Shown here one piece after another: positions 1-6,090 of a stretch of DNA of 12,947 nt. The notes beneath the pieces were generated by a model, which was not told the DNA's origin, ran no database searches, and saw nothing but the letters and a program-made list of their open reading frames with translations. The DNA is from Thermoplasmata archaeon (GTDB lineage Archaea; Thermoplasmatota; Thermoplasmata; Lutacidiplasmatales; UBA184). Position numbers and translations under genes: made by a program. Numbering within the stretch: the first letter of the stretch is position 1; every line of letters starts with the position of its first letter. The stretch is taken from positions 1 through 12,947 of the forward strand of contig JASHVP010000107.1 in assembly GCA_030044475.1 (NCBI GenBank), in the 5' to 3' direction.

Positions 1-240
1 GGCAAGTATCCCGTGGACGACCTGCTGCTGAAGACCGAGCTCGCCGCGAACTACCTGGCCGAGACCGGGCGGGCGCGTCGCGAACCGATCACGGCCCTGG
101 CGATCGGCGTCCATTGCGAGGATTGCCTCTACTGGTCGCTCCGAGCTCCGCAGGAGCGGCTCGACGACTTCGGACCGGAGTACACCTCGCCCGAGATCCT
201 GAACCGATTGGCCGCCCACTTCCAGTGCCACGGGCTCTGA
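1..240 (+). CDS. 3' end of an unrecognised protein with Cys/His pairs (5' truncated)
   Basis: The first 79 codons are open from base 1 and end at a TGA at 238-240. A GTG at 13 is in frame, but the frame is open through the window edge, so the gene most likely starts outside. I do not recognise the family. The visible C-terminal piece has an HCEDC motif (visible residues 38-42) and a second cluster, HFQCHG, at residues 73-78. Together these could form a zinc site (C-x2-C plus C/H), but the spacing is long and this is only inferred. There is no membrane segment or signal peptide in the visible part. It is followed after 43 bases by the SCP2-like gene on the same strand, so the two may be cotranscribed. 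Confidence 0.6.
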   Translation, partial: GKYPVDDLLLKTELAANYLAETGRARREPITALAIGVHCEDCLYWSLRAPQERLDDFGPEYTSPEILNRLAAHFQCHGL

Positions 241-250
241 GCGGCGCCCC

Positions 251-260
251 AATTCTCTTC
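251..260 (+). promoter_or_regulatory. weak TATA-like element upstream of the SCP2-like gene
   Basis: An AT-rich patch, aattctcttc, stands out from the GC-rich surroundings and is centred about 29 bases before the ATG at 284. That spacing suits an archaeal promoter with a leaderless or near-leaderless transcript. The match to a TATA box is poor, so readthrough from the upstream gene is equally possible. Confidence 0.3.
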
Positions 261-283
261 TGGCCGATCCGCTCGGTGGCGCG

Positions 284-682
284 ATGCGGTTCCCGTCCGC
301 CGAGTGGGCCGTTGCGTTCCGCGCCGCCCTCAACGCGAACGTCGCCTACCGCGAGGCGGCCCGGGCGTGGGAGGGGGACGTGCTGTTCCGGGTCCGGCCG
401 TCGGAGCCGGACGCCCCGGCTCCGGGCATCCATCTCGCCCTCGCCCACGGAACGTGCTCCTCCGCGACGTACCATGCGGATGCGCGCGCCGTCGCGACGG
501 AGTTCGTCATCGAGGGACGGGCCGAGGACTGGGGCCGGCTGCTCCGTCACGAGGTCGACCCGGTCGCGGCGATCCTGCACGGCGTCCTGAACGTCCGGGG
601 GAACCTCGCGAAGCTCCTGCGGTTCAACCGGGCGGCGAAGGAGCTCGCGGAGACCGCGAGCACGATCCCGACCGACCCGTGA
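284..682 (+). CDS. SCP2-like (sterol carrier protein 2 domain) lipid-binding protein
   Basis: This 132-residue protein has the size and pattern of a stand-alone SCP2 domain, a small cytoplasmic fold with a hydrophobic tunnel that binds lipids or acyl-CoAs. Recognisable features are the N-terminal helix with an SxEW start (residues 5-8), a central strand region carrying charged turns, the segment EFVIEGRAEDWGRLL (73-87), and the C-terminal pattern VDPVAAILHGVLNVRGNLAKLLRF (91-114, residue span only approximate), which matches the family's typical 'dp..a...g.l.v.G....l' ending. There is no signal peptide or membrane segment. The ATG at 284 is the first sensible start and no strong Shine-Dalgarno precedes it. 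The gene converges on the alpha/beta hydrolase gene, whose stop is 21 bases away. The acyl-CoA synthetase further along fits a shared lipid theme, but the true ligand cannot be told from sequence. Confidence 0.75.
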   Translation: MRFPSAEWAVAFRAALNANVAYREAARAWEGDVLFRVRPSEPDAPAPGIHLALAHGTCSSATYHADARAVATEFVIEGRAEDWGRLLRHEVDPVAAILHGVLNVRGNLAKLLRFNRAAKELAETASTIPTDP

Positions 683-691
683 GCGGTCGGG
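667..691. terminator. inverted repeat at the SCP2-like/hydrolase convergent junction
   Basis: Arms CCCGACCG (667-674) and CGGTCGGG (684-691) are perfect complements (8 bp) around a 9-base loop that contains the SCP2-like gene's stop codon. The hairpin also lies 12 bases past the stop of the opposite gene, so it could end transcription from both sides. No T-run follows, so the role is inferred from position. Confidence 0.4.
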
Positions 692-703
692 TCCCCCGGC
701 GGC

Positions 704-1690
704 TCAGGCGGCGGCGGGCCGGGGGGCCGGGACCGGCCCCGACAGCGGCCCCGCCGGTTGGACCGGAGGCGCCGGGGGACGGGGCGGCGGCGGCATCAGC
801 CGCTGCTTCAGGAACGCGACGATCCGGGCCCACGCGTCCTCGGCGGGCCCGACCCGGTACGCGGAGAGGTCGCGGGAGAGGAAGTCGTGCTGGACGCCCG
901 GCACCACCACGAACTCCGGGCCGCCGCCGGAGGTCGCGAATTGGGCCCGGAGCCGGTCGGTGGCGCGGTCGGAGCCGGCCGCGACGACCAAGGTCGGAGC
1001 GGTCACCAGGCGGGGCAACGTCGCCGGACGCACCGGTTGCGGGTACGCGAGCGCGACGGCCCCCAAGCGCGTGTCCTGGGCGGCGAGGGCCAGGGCGAGG
1101 GAGCCGCCGTAGGACGCCCCGAACACGGCCGAGCGGGCGGCGTCGACCATCTCGCGGCCGCGCAGGTACGCCAGCGCGTCGACGTAGAGCCGGAGCAGCG
1201 GCGTGACCCGAGGCGAGTCGACGCCGACGCCGCCCCGGAACCGGGCGCCCGCCCGCATCGAGAAGTGCGTCGAGGGGCCGCCGAGGTCGCTTTTGACGAG
1301 GTCCGGAACGAGGACCTCGAACCCCTCTCGGGCGAAGCGGATCGCCCCGTCGAGCATCGTCGTCGTGATCCCATAGACGTCCGGCGTCCCGAGGACGACG
1401 GGATGCTTGACGACCTTCGTGGGCGCGAGCAGGATCCCCTGCGCTCGCCCGGACGGGGACTCGGGGGAGTCGAACCACACCCGTTCGCTCCGGTAGAGCG
1501 GCGCGGGAGCGCCGGGCTTCTTCTCGGTCTGGAGCCAGGTCTTGTTGAGGAAGTCCAGGACGCACAGCTTGTACCGCTCCTTCGTCAGAATCACCACGGC
1601 CTGACGAGTCCCGCAGATGTCGCAGACGCCGACCACGCCGCTGCCGAACTCCGGGTCCGGCAGGTCGAGCATCCGGTCGTCGTCGCGCAT
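704..1690 (-). CDS. alpha/beta hydrolase (dienelactone-hydrolase-like) with an N-terminal Cys motif and Pro-rich tail
   Basis: This 328-residue protein has the core of an alpha/beta hydrolase of the dienelactone hydrolase type. The nucleophile elbow GASYGG places Ser at 193, the acid is probably Asp241 in AGSD, and the His is His268 in GVQHDF, all in the usual order and spacing. The oxyanion-hole region is near residues 98-110. Two additions are unusual. Residues 23-43 hold C-x2-C followed 16 residues later by another Cys (CDIC...C), like half a zinc ribbon. The last ~30 residues are almost all Pro, Ala and Gly. There is no signal peptide, so it is probably cytoplasmic. The ATG at 1690 is chosen, with Met7 as an alternative. 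It is the last gene of a three-gene minus-strand group, 33 bases after the PIN gene, and may also have its own promoter. The substrate is unknown: carboxylesters, lactones or thioesters are all possible. Confidence 0.8.
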   Translation of the reverse strand: MRDDDRMLDLPDPEFGSGVVGVCDICGTRQAVVILTKERYKLCVLDFLNKTWLQTEKKPGAPAPLYRSERVWFDSPESPSGRAQGILLAPTKVVKHPVVLGTPDVYGITTTMLDGAIRFAREGFEVLVPDLVKSDLGGPSTHFSMRAGARFRGGVGVDSPRVTPLLRLYVDALAYLRGREMVDAARSAVFGASYGGSLALALAAQDTRLGAVALAYPQPVRPATLPRLVTAPTLVVAAGSDRATDRLRAQFATSGGGPEFVVVPGVQHDFLSRDLSAYRVGPAEDAWARIVAFLKQRLMPPPPRPPAPPVQPAGPLSGPVPAPRPAAA

Positions 1691-1720
1691 CGCCGGTACG
1701 ACGGAACGAGCCGGGCCCGC

Positions 1721-1730
1721 GACTTAACGG
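1721..1730 (-). promoter_or_regulatory. possible internal promoter for the hydrolase gene
   Basis: On the minus strand this reads ccgttaagtc, centred about 35 bases before the hydrolase ATG and overlapping the PIN gene's TAA stop. Its TTAAG core resembles the element in front of the acyl-CoA synthetase. This would allow separate expression of the last gene of the group. Confidence 0.3.
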
Positions 1731-2116
1731 TTGCCGCCGCGCGGCGGCGTCGGAAGCCGACGACCGACCCGGCGCTCCAGCCGCTCGCGGTCCCGCGGAA
1801 CGAGGACGGTCAACCCCCGGAGCCGGAGCCGCTCCGCGAGCACCCGGTCGGCGGTCACCACGAGGGACCGATCTCGGGCGGCCGCGTCCAAGATGGCGTC
1901 GTCCCCGACCCCCGGTGCGGGGAACGTCGGGAACCGGCGGGCCAGTGCCCGGGCGAGGTCGGCCCCGAGCACGCGACGCGCCACGAGTCGGTCGAGCTCG
2001 TCGACCACGGACGACGGGACGGCGAGCTGGGCTCCCTCGACCAGTCCCCGGACCTCCCGCTCGAGCGGGAAGCCGGTCCGGGCGACGAGGAACAGCGCGT
2101 TCGCGTCGACGAGCAC
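1724..2116 (-). CDS. PIN-domain protein (archaeal Fcf1/VapC9-like)
   Basis: This 130-residue protein is a single PIN domain, a metal-dependent RNase fold. The acidic residues expected at the active site are visible: Asp4 in VDANAL, Glu40 in VDELDR, Asp72/Asp73 in GDDAIL, and Asp90 in VVTADR. The overall pattern (N-terminal DxNAL, central VxEL, GDDAILDAA, then TADRxLxxRLRxRG) resembles archaeal Fcf1-like/UPF0129 PIN proteins (COG1412 type) more than a classic VapC toxin, and no antitoxin-like gene lies beside it. The start is a GTG at 2116: the reading frame upstream has no better start, and the conserved strand with Asp4 begins right there. It follows the synthetase by 28 bases and precedes the hydrolase by 33, so it is probably cotranscribed. 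Its target is unknown; rRNA processing is known for eukaryotic Fcf1 but not shown here. Confidence 0.8.
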   Translation of the reverse strand: MLVDANALFLVARTGFPLEREVRGLVEGAQLAVPSSVVDELDRLVARRVLGADLARALARRFPTFPAPGVGDDAILDAAARDRSLVVTADRVLAERLRLRGLTVLVPRDRERLERRVGRRLPTPPRGGNR

Positions 2117-2144
2117 CCGGCGGCGCCCGGGGGCGAGGTCGGGG

Positions 2145-3737
2145 CTACGGGCGGACGACGACGACGCCGAGCTGGTCCCGGTCGTACTCCGCCCCTCCGG
2201 CCCGACCCCGAAGCAGGTACCGCTGCGCCTTCTGGTTCGCGGTCTTCGGGATCTCGTCGATGAATTCGAGATACTTCGGTACCATGAAGAACGGCAGCTC
2301 CCGGACGCAGAACTCGAACAGCTCCTTCGGGTCGACCGCGCGGCCCGGCTTCAGCTGCACGAACGCCTTCACGTCCTCCTCCCCGAGCGGCGACGGCACC
2401 CCCACGACGACCGTCTCGAAGACGTCGGGATGGCGGTTCAGCGCCGACTCCACGTCGTAGGGCGCGAGGTTCTCCCCCCGACGGCGGATGACGTCCTTCT
2501 TGCGGTCGACGAAGTAGTAGTACCCGTCCGCGTCCCGCGTGACGAAGTCGCCCGTGTGGAACCAGAGGTTCCGCCACGACTCGACGGTCTTCGCCGGCTG
2601 GTTCCAGTAGCCGAGAAACATCGTGAACGGCGCGCGCGGGCGGACCACGAGCTCCCCGCGGGCGCCGACGGCGACGGGCCGGTCGTCGTCATCGACCACG
2701 TCCGCCTCGACGAACCCGAGCGGCAGCCCGATGGAGCCGACTCGGATCGCCGCCGGTGGGTTCATCAGGGTCGTGCAACCGCACTCGGTCATCCCGTACA
2801 GCTCGACCACCGTGAGGTCGAACCGCCGCTCGAAGTCGGTCCAGATCGCCCGCGTCGTGCCCGCCGTGAGCGCCGTCCGGACGGAGTGCGCGCGATCGGA
2901 CGGCCGCGGCGGCTGTTTGTAGAGCACGTTGATCATCGCGATCAGGAGCGAGACGTGCGTCGCCCCGGCCGACGCCGCGCTCTCCCAGAACGTCGACGCG
3001 TGGAACCGCTCGTCGAACGCCGCCGTGAGGTCGCCCAGCAGCGCGACGAGGGTGGTCATCTCTTGGGCGTTGCAGTGGAACAAGGGGAGGGCGGTGAACA
3101 AGACCGCGTCGGGGGTCAGCCGACTGCGGGCCGCGATCTCGAGCGGCGTGACGATCTGCTTCTCGTGGGGGATCACCGCGCCCTTGGGGGGGCCGGTCGT
3201 CCCGCTCGTATAGAGGATCGCCACCGGATCGCTCGGGTGGATCGCCGGCGGGTCCGGGAGCGGTCGGTCCGAGGGAAGGTCGCGGAATCGGCCGACGCCG
3301 GCCGGCAGGTCCGGCCCAGCGTCGTCGGGTCCCGCGACCCACTCGCGCGGGATCTTCAGGTGGGACCGGAGGGGTTCGTACAGATCCCACAGCCGCCGGT
3401 CGATGACGAGCCCGGCGGGCGCGCTGTCGTCCAACTCGTAGCGCAGGATCTCGCCCTTCAGCGCGGTGTTGAGGGGGACCAGGACGGCGCCTCGCTTCGC
3501 GGCCCCGAACCACAGGAGCGGGAACTCCGGGGTATTGAACAGGAGCGCCGCCACCCGGTCCCCGGCGTCCACTCCGGCCTCGGCGAGCCCGTTCGCCACC
3601 CGTTCGGACTCGCGGTCGAGCTCCTCGTAGGAGATCGTCCGGCGCCCGAACCGGAGGGCCGGCCGTGCCCCGTTGCGCCGCCCCCGGCTCCGGATCAGGT
3701 CCGCCACGTCGTGGGGCCGGTCCGGGGGCAGGTCCAT
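2145..3737 (-). CDS. AMP-forming acyl-CoA synthetase (ANL superfamily)
   Basis: This 530-residue enzyme belongs to the ANL adenylating family and should activate a carboxylic acid with ATP, then transfer the acyl group to CoA. All core motifs are present: the P-loop-like YTSGTTGPPKG (176-186), the adenine-binding YGMTECG (314-320), HTGD (394-397) with the ribose-binding Asp, the hinge DRKKDVIRRRGENLAPYDVE (411-430), and the C-terminal catalytic Lys503 in PKTANQK. The hinge RGENLxPYDVE resembles that of CaiC/medium-chain acyl-CoA ligase-like enzymes, so a short to medium acyl, aryl or carnitine-type substrate is possible, but specificity cannot be read from the sequence. Length is normal and there is no signal peptide. 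The ATG at 3737 is supported by a TTAAG promoter element 26 bases upstream. It is the first gene of the minus-strand group and shares an 84-base intergenic region with the divergent Nudix gene. Confidence 0.9.
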   Translation of the reverse strand: MDLPPDRPHDVADLIRSRGRRNGARPALRFGRRTISYEELDRESERVANGLAEAGVDAGDRVAALLFNTPEFPLLWFGAAKRGAVLVPLNTALKGEILRYELDDSAPAGLVIDRRLWDLYEPLRSHLKIPREWVAGPDDAGPDLPAGVGRFRDLPSDRPLPDPPAIHPSDPVAILYTSGTTGPPKGAVIPHEKQIVTPLEIAARSRLTPDAVLFTALPLFHCNAQEMTTLVALLGDLTAAFDERFHASTFWESAASAGATHVSLLIAMINVLYKQPPRPSDRAHSVRTALTAGTTRAIWTDFERRFDLTVVELYGMTECGCTTLMNPPAAIRVGSIGLPLGFVEADVVDDDDRPVAVGARGELVVRPRAPFTMFLGYWNQPAKTVESWRNLWFHTGDFVTRDADGYYYFVDRKKDVIRRRGENLAPYDVESALNRHPDVFETVVVGVPSPLGEEDVKAFVQLKPGRAVDPKELFEFCVRELPFFMVPKYLEFIDEIPKTANQKAQRYLLRGRAGGAEYDRDQLGVVVVRP

Positions 3738-3758
3738 CGGTCGGCGCAGCGGTGGACG

Positions 3759-3768
3759 GGCTTAAGGC
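3759..3768 (-). promoter_or_regulatory. TATA-like element for the synthetase-PIN-hydrolase group
   Basis: On the minus strand this reads cgccttaagc with the centre 26 bases before the synthetase ATG. The position predicts transcription starting at or next to the start codon, that is, a leaderless mRNA, which is common in archaea. Confidence 0.5.
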
Positions 3769-3791
3769 GGTGCGCCCCGGGCCGGCGGAGG

Positions 3792-3800
3792 CTTCTTTAC
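3792..3800 (+). promoter_or_regulatory. TATA-like element for the Nudix gene
   Basis: The AT-rich stretch cttctttac is centred 26 bases before the GTG at 3822, predicting a leaderless transcript. It lies back to back with the synthetase promoter, 30 bases apart. Confidence 0.45.
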
Positions 3801-3821
3801 GAGCGGCCGACTTCGCGGCGC

Positions 3822-4292
3822 GTGCCGAAGGCGAGCGAGCCGTACCGACCGGAGGCGCCGATCGTGCCGGAGCTCGCCTCGGGGGCGGTCGTCGTCCACC
3901 GGGCCCGGGGCCGGATCCTGCTCCTCCATCACGCGGCGGAGGATCGGTGGTGCCTCCCCAAGGGACACGTCGATCCGGGGGAGTCCCTGGGGACGGCGGC
4001 GCTCCGGGAAGTGCGGGAGGAGACCGGGCTCGCGAACGTCACGCTCGACCGCGAGGTCGGCGAGGTCTCGTACCGGTTCTACCTGCCCGGCCGGCGGGAG
4101 AACGTGCACAAGACGACCGTCTTCTACCTCGCGTGGACCGGGGAGGAGTCGGTCCACGCCGAACCGATCTTCGACCGATTCGCGTGGATGGACGCCGAGG
4201 AGGCCCTCCGCGCCGTCCCGTACGAGACCGACCGGACCATGATCGTGGCGACCCGGGCCCTCCTCCGCGAGGGGCGGGCCACGTCCGACTGA
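3822..4292 (+). CDS. Nudix hydrolase, Ap4A-hydrolase-like
   Basis: This 156-residue protein is a complete Nudix domain, which cleaves nucleoside diphosphates linked to another group. The Nudix box is canonical at 48-70: G-x5-E-x7-REVREETGL, with the metal-binding Glu63, Glu66 and Glu67. The preceding GAVVVHR and DRWCLPKG (41-48) and the tyrosine/phenylalanine-rich strands after the box (SYRFYLPG, FYLAW) resemble archaeal and bacterial diadenosine tetraphosphate hydrolases, so removal of dinucleoside polyphosphates is the best guess. Other substrates are possible. The start is taken as the GTG at 3822 because a TATA-like element sits 26 bases upstream. A second GTG at 3864 is in frame and would lose 14 poorly conserved residues. 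The reading frame stays open far upstream, but that part lies antisense to the synthetase and is not coding. It converges on the surface protein gene. Confidence 0.85.
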   Translation: MPKASEPYRPEAPIVPELASGAVVVHRARGRILLLHHAAEDRWCLPKGHVDPGESLGTAALREVREETGLANVTLDREVGEVSYRFYLPGRRENVHKTTVFYLAWTGEESVHAEPIFDRFAWMDAEEALRAVPYETDRTMIVATRALLREGRATSD

Positions 4293-4328
4293 GACGCGCC
4301 GCGACGAAGGGAGAACGGGTTGGCCGTT

Positions 4329-4348
4329 CCCGAGGGGGACCCCTCGGG
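4329..4348. terminator. inverted repeat at the Nudix/surface-protein convergent junction
   Basis: Arms CCCGAGGGG (4329-4337) and CCCCTCGGG (4340-4348) are perfect complements with only two bases between them, so the hairpin probably closes with an 8-bp or shorter stem. It lies in the 70-base gap between two converging genes, 36 bases past one stop and 14 past the other. No T-tract follows on either strand. A shared terminator is inferred from position. Confidence 0.5.
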
Positions 4349-4362
4349 GCCGTGCGCTCCCG

Positions 4363-5808
4363 TCAGAGGGGTCGCGCCGGCTCGTCGGGCATCGACGGCC
4401 CCGACTGGGGGGCGGCCGGTGCCGAGGACGCCGGTCCGGCTTCCGCCGCGGGCGGCACGCCGTGGGGCCAGCTCTCGCCGTACCCTCCGACCAGCTCCTT
4501 GCGGGCCCGCCGCCGGGCGTAGGAGCGCCACTCGATGACCCCGACCGTCCCGACCACCACGACCACGGCCGCGGCGATGAGGAGCAGGCCGGCGAATCCC
4601 GCGGGTGCTCCCGCCGCCGCCCCGACGCACGCCGAGCTCGCCGTGAGGCAGCTCGACTGCGACTGGGCCGCCTGGGTCGACTCCGGCTGACCGACCACCG
4701 AGACCGGGGCGCTCGGCGACGTCGCCGCGGTCGCGGGGCCGAGACCTCCGACCGTCGTCGCGCCGATCGAGGTCGACGGGGTCGCGGCCCCGAACGTCGA
4801 CTGGGCGGCCGTCAGCGAATTCGCGGAGACCGCGCCCGGCGTGAGGTAGAGGACCTCGCCCGCGCTGATCGCCGCGCCGCCGCCGTAGGAGACCGCGTCG
4901 TAGTCGTGCGCCGCTCCGCCGAACAGGTCGAACGCGTGGGGCACCAGGATGAACCCGTCGTACAGGTCCGCCCCGCCCTGGACGGCCAACACGATGGCGA
5001 CCCGCGACTTGTGGTCGCGGAACGACGGCATCGGAAGATCGGCCTTGTACCCGGTCAGCGAGATCGTGCTGACCGCCGTCCAGTTGCCCGTGTGGGATCC
5101 GCTGCCCGACCCCGAGGTCCCGTTGAGCCCGTGGTCCGCCCACTCGTAGCTGATGTTCCAGGACGCCGCCGGGGTGGCGGTGGAGGACGAGTCCCAGCTC
5201 GAGACGCCCGTCAGGTTCAGGGGGATGAGCCCGAGGGACGGCGAGAACTGGATCGAGGCCTGCGCCGCGGCCGAGACGTTGACGAACGCGCTCGCGCTCA
5301 GCGGTCCGACCTGCGCGGTCAGGGCCTCCGCGATCGCGCCCTGCACGGAGACCGACGCGTTCTCGAGGCCGAGCGCCGGGACCGCCGACCCGTTGACGAG
5401 GACCGTCGAGTCGTTCGTCACGTTCGCGAACGCCGTGTCGACCTCGTCGGCGTGGTAGGTGTACTGGATCGTCGCCTTCGTCGAGGTGTACGTCACGTCG
5501 AGGGAGATCCCGACCGTACGCTGCTCCTCGAGCTGCGTCCCGTTGTTCGGGAGGTCCGTCGCCGTGAAGACGACGTCCCAGCCGAACGACGCGGTCCAGG
5601 AGACCGTCGCCGTCCCGTTCGAGATCGTCCCGTTCGACCAGCCTTGCCCGCCGTACGCCCACGATCCCGACGCCGTCGGAGCCGTCGCCGTCGAGACGGT
5701 GGGAGCCGCACCGGCCGCTCCTGCGAACGCCGGAACGGCCAAGGCCGCCACCAGCAGAGCGACGCCCGAGGCGGCCAGCCAGCCCTTCGCTCTCACGTTC
5801 TTCGCCAT
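4363..5808 (-). CDS. glycosylated surface protein with C-terminal membrane anchor, function unknown
   Basis: This 481-residue protein is built like an archaeal surface glycoprotein. Residues 1-35 form a Sec-type signal peptide: basic MAKNVRAKGW, then a hydrophobic Ala/Val/Leu core, with cleavage likely near AFA-GA or GAA-P. The ectodomain is rich in beta-type Ser/Thr/Val sequence. It carries twelve N-x-S/T sequons, all between residues 59 and 244, and none in the second half. Residues 331-400 form an Ala/Ser/Thr/Pro-rich stalk with a Cys pair (387, 394) just outside the membrane. A transmembrane helix spans about 403-426, followed by RRRARK and a ~40-residue Pro/Ala-rich cytoplasmic tail. I do not recognise the central domain. 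The ATG at 5808 is preceded by GGAAGGA, a plausible ribosome binding site. It lies downstream of hutU on the same strand but has its own promoter, so it is probably a separate unit. Confidence 0.75.
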   Translation of the reverse strand: MAKNVRAKGWLAASGVALLVAALAVPAFAGAAGAAPTVSTATAPTASGSWAYGGQGWSNGTISNGTATVSWTASFGWDVVFTATDLPNNGTQLEEQRTVGISLDVTYTSTKATIQYTYHADEVDTAFANVTNDSTVLVNGSAVPALGLENASVSVQGAIAEALTAQVGPLSASAFVNVSAAAQASIQFSPSLGLIPLNLTGVSSWDSSSTATPAASWNISYEWADHGLNGTSGSGSGSHTGNWTAVSTISLTGYKADLPMPSFRDHKSRVAIVLAVQGGADLYDGFILVPHAFDLFGGAAHDYDAVSYGGGAAISAGEVLYLTPGAVSANSLTAAQSTFGAATPSTSIGATTVGGLGPATAATSPSAPVSVVGQPESTQAAQSQSSCLTASSACVGAAAGAPAGFAGLLLIAAAVVVVVGTVGVIEWRSYARRRARKELVGGYGESWPHGVPPAAEAGPASSAPAAPQSGPSMPDEPARPL

Positions 5809-5810
5809 GC

Positions 5811-5818
5811 TTCCTTCC
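5811..5818 (-). promoter_or_regulatory. ribosome binding site of the surface protein gene
   Basis: On the minus strand the bases directly before the ATG read ggaaggaagc. The purine run fits pairing with the 16S rRNA tail and supports the ATG at 5808. Most other genes here lack such a site, which suits a gene that has a leader. Confidence 0.5.
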
Positions 5819-5836
5819 GACGGAGCTCGCTCCGTC
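5819..5836 (-). promoter_or_regulatory. hairpin in the predicted 5' leader of the surface protein mRNA
   Basis: GACGGAG and CTCCGTC are perfect 7-bp complements around a CTCG loop. With the TATA box centred at 5865, transcription should begin near 5838-5840, so the hairpin would form the very 5' end of the mRNA just ahead of the ribosome binding site. It could stabilise the message or bind a regulator; neither is shown. Confidence 0.4.
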
Positions 5837-5857
5837 AGGGGACGTCAGGCGGGGAAA

Positions 5858-5870
5858 CGGCAGATAAGGG
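5858..5870 (-). promoter_or_regulatory. TATA-containing promoter core of the surface protein gene
   Basis: On the minus strand this reads CCCTTATCTGCCG, with the TATA-like CTTATCT centred 57 bases before the ATG. It predicts a leader of about 30 bases. The same 13 bases occur in front of the tRNA-Thr gene at 7834-7846. Confidence 0.55.
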
Positions 5871-6049
5871 AACGTTCCACGAATCCGGAAACGGGTTGGA
5901 CCGAATGTTACGGCGTAGCACGGCGGTCGGAACCGACCCCCGGACCACCCCTCCGGACGGCCGGTCCTCGCCCTGCGACGGGACCGTCGGACCCGCCGCG
6001 CCGGTCGTGCGACCGAGTCGCCGCCCGGCCCGGAGTCTCGCGCAGGGCG

Positions 6050-6071
6050 CGAATCCGCGACCGGGGATTCG
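6050..6071 (-). terminator. candidate hutU terminator hairpin
   Basis: CGAATCC (6050-6056) and GGATTCG (6065-6071) pair over 7 bp around an 8-base loop. The element begins 19 bases past the hutU stop. The rest of the 5871-6090 gap holds no gene that I can support; it contains another copy of CGAATCC at 5880. Confidence 0.35.
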
Positions 6072-6090
6072 GCCTCGGAGGGGAGGCCCC

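Noticed and set aside
1724..2116. VapBC toxin-antitoxin pair
   Set aside because: No small antitoxin gene lies next to the PIN gene, and its sequence pattern is closer to archaeal Fcf1-like PIN proteins.
1731..3821. Upstream part of the Nudix reading frame, which stays open for about 700 codons
   Set aside because: It lies antisense to the PIN and synthetase genes; the conserved Nudix sequence begins only after the GTG at 3822, which has its own promoter element.
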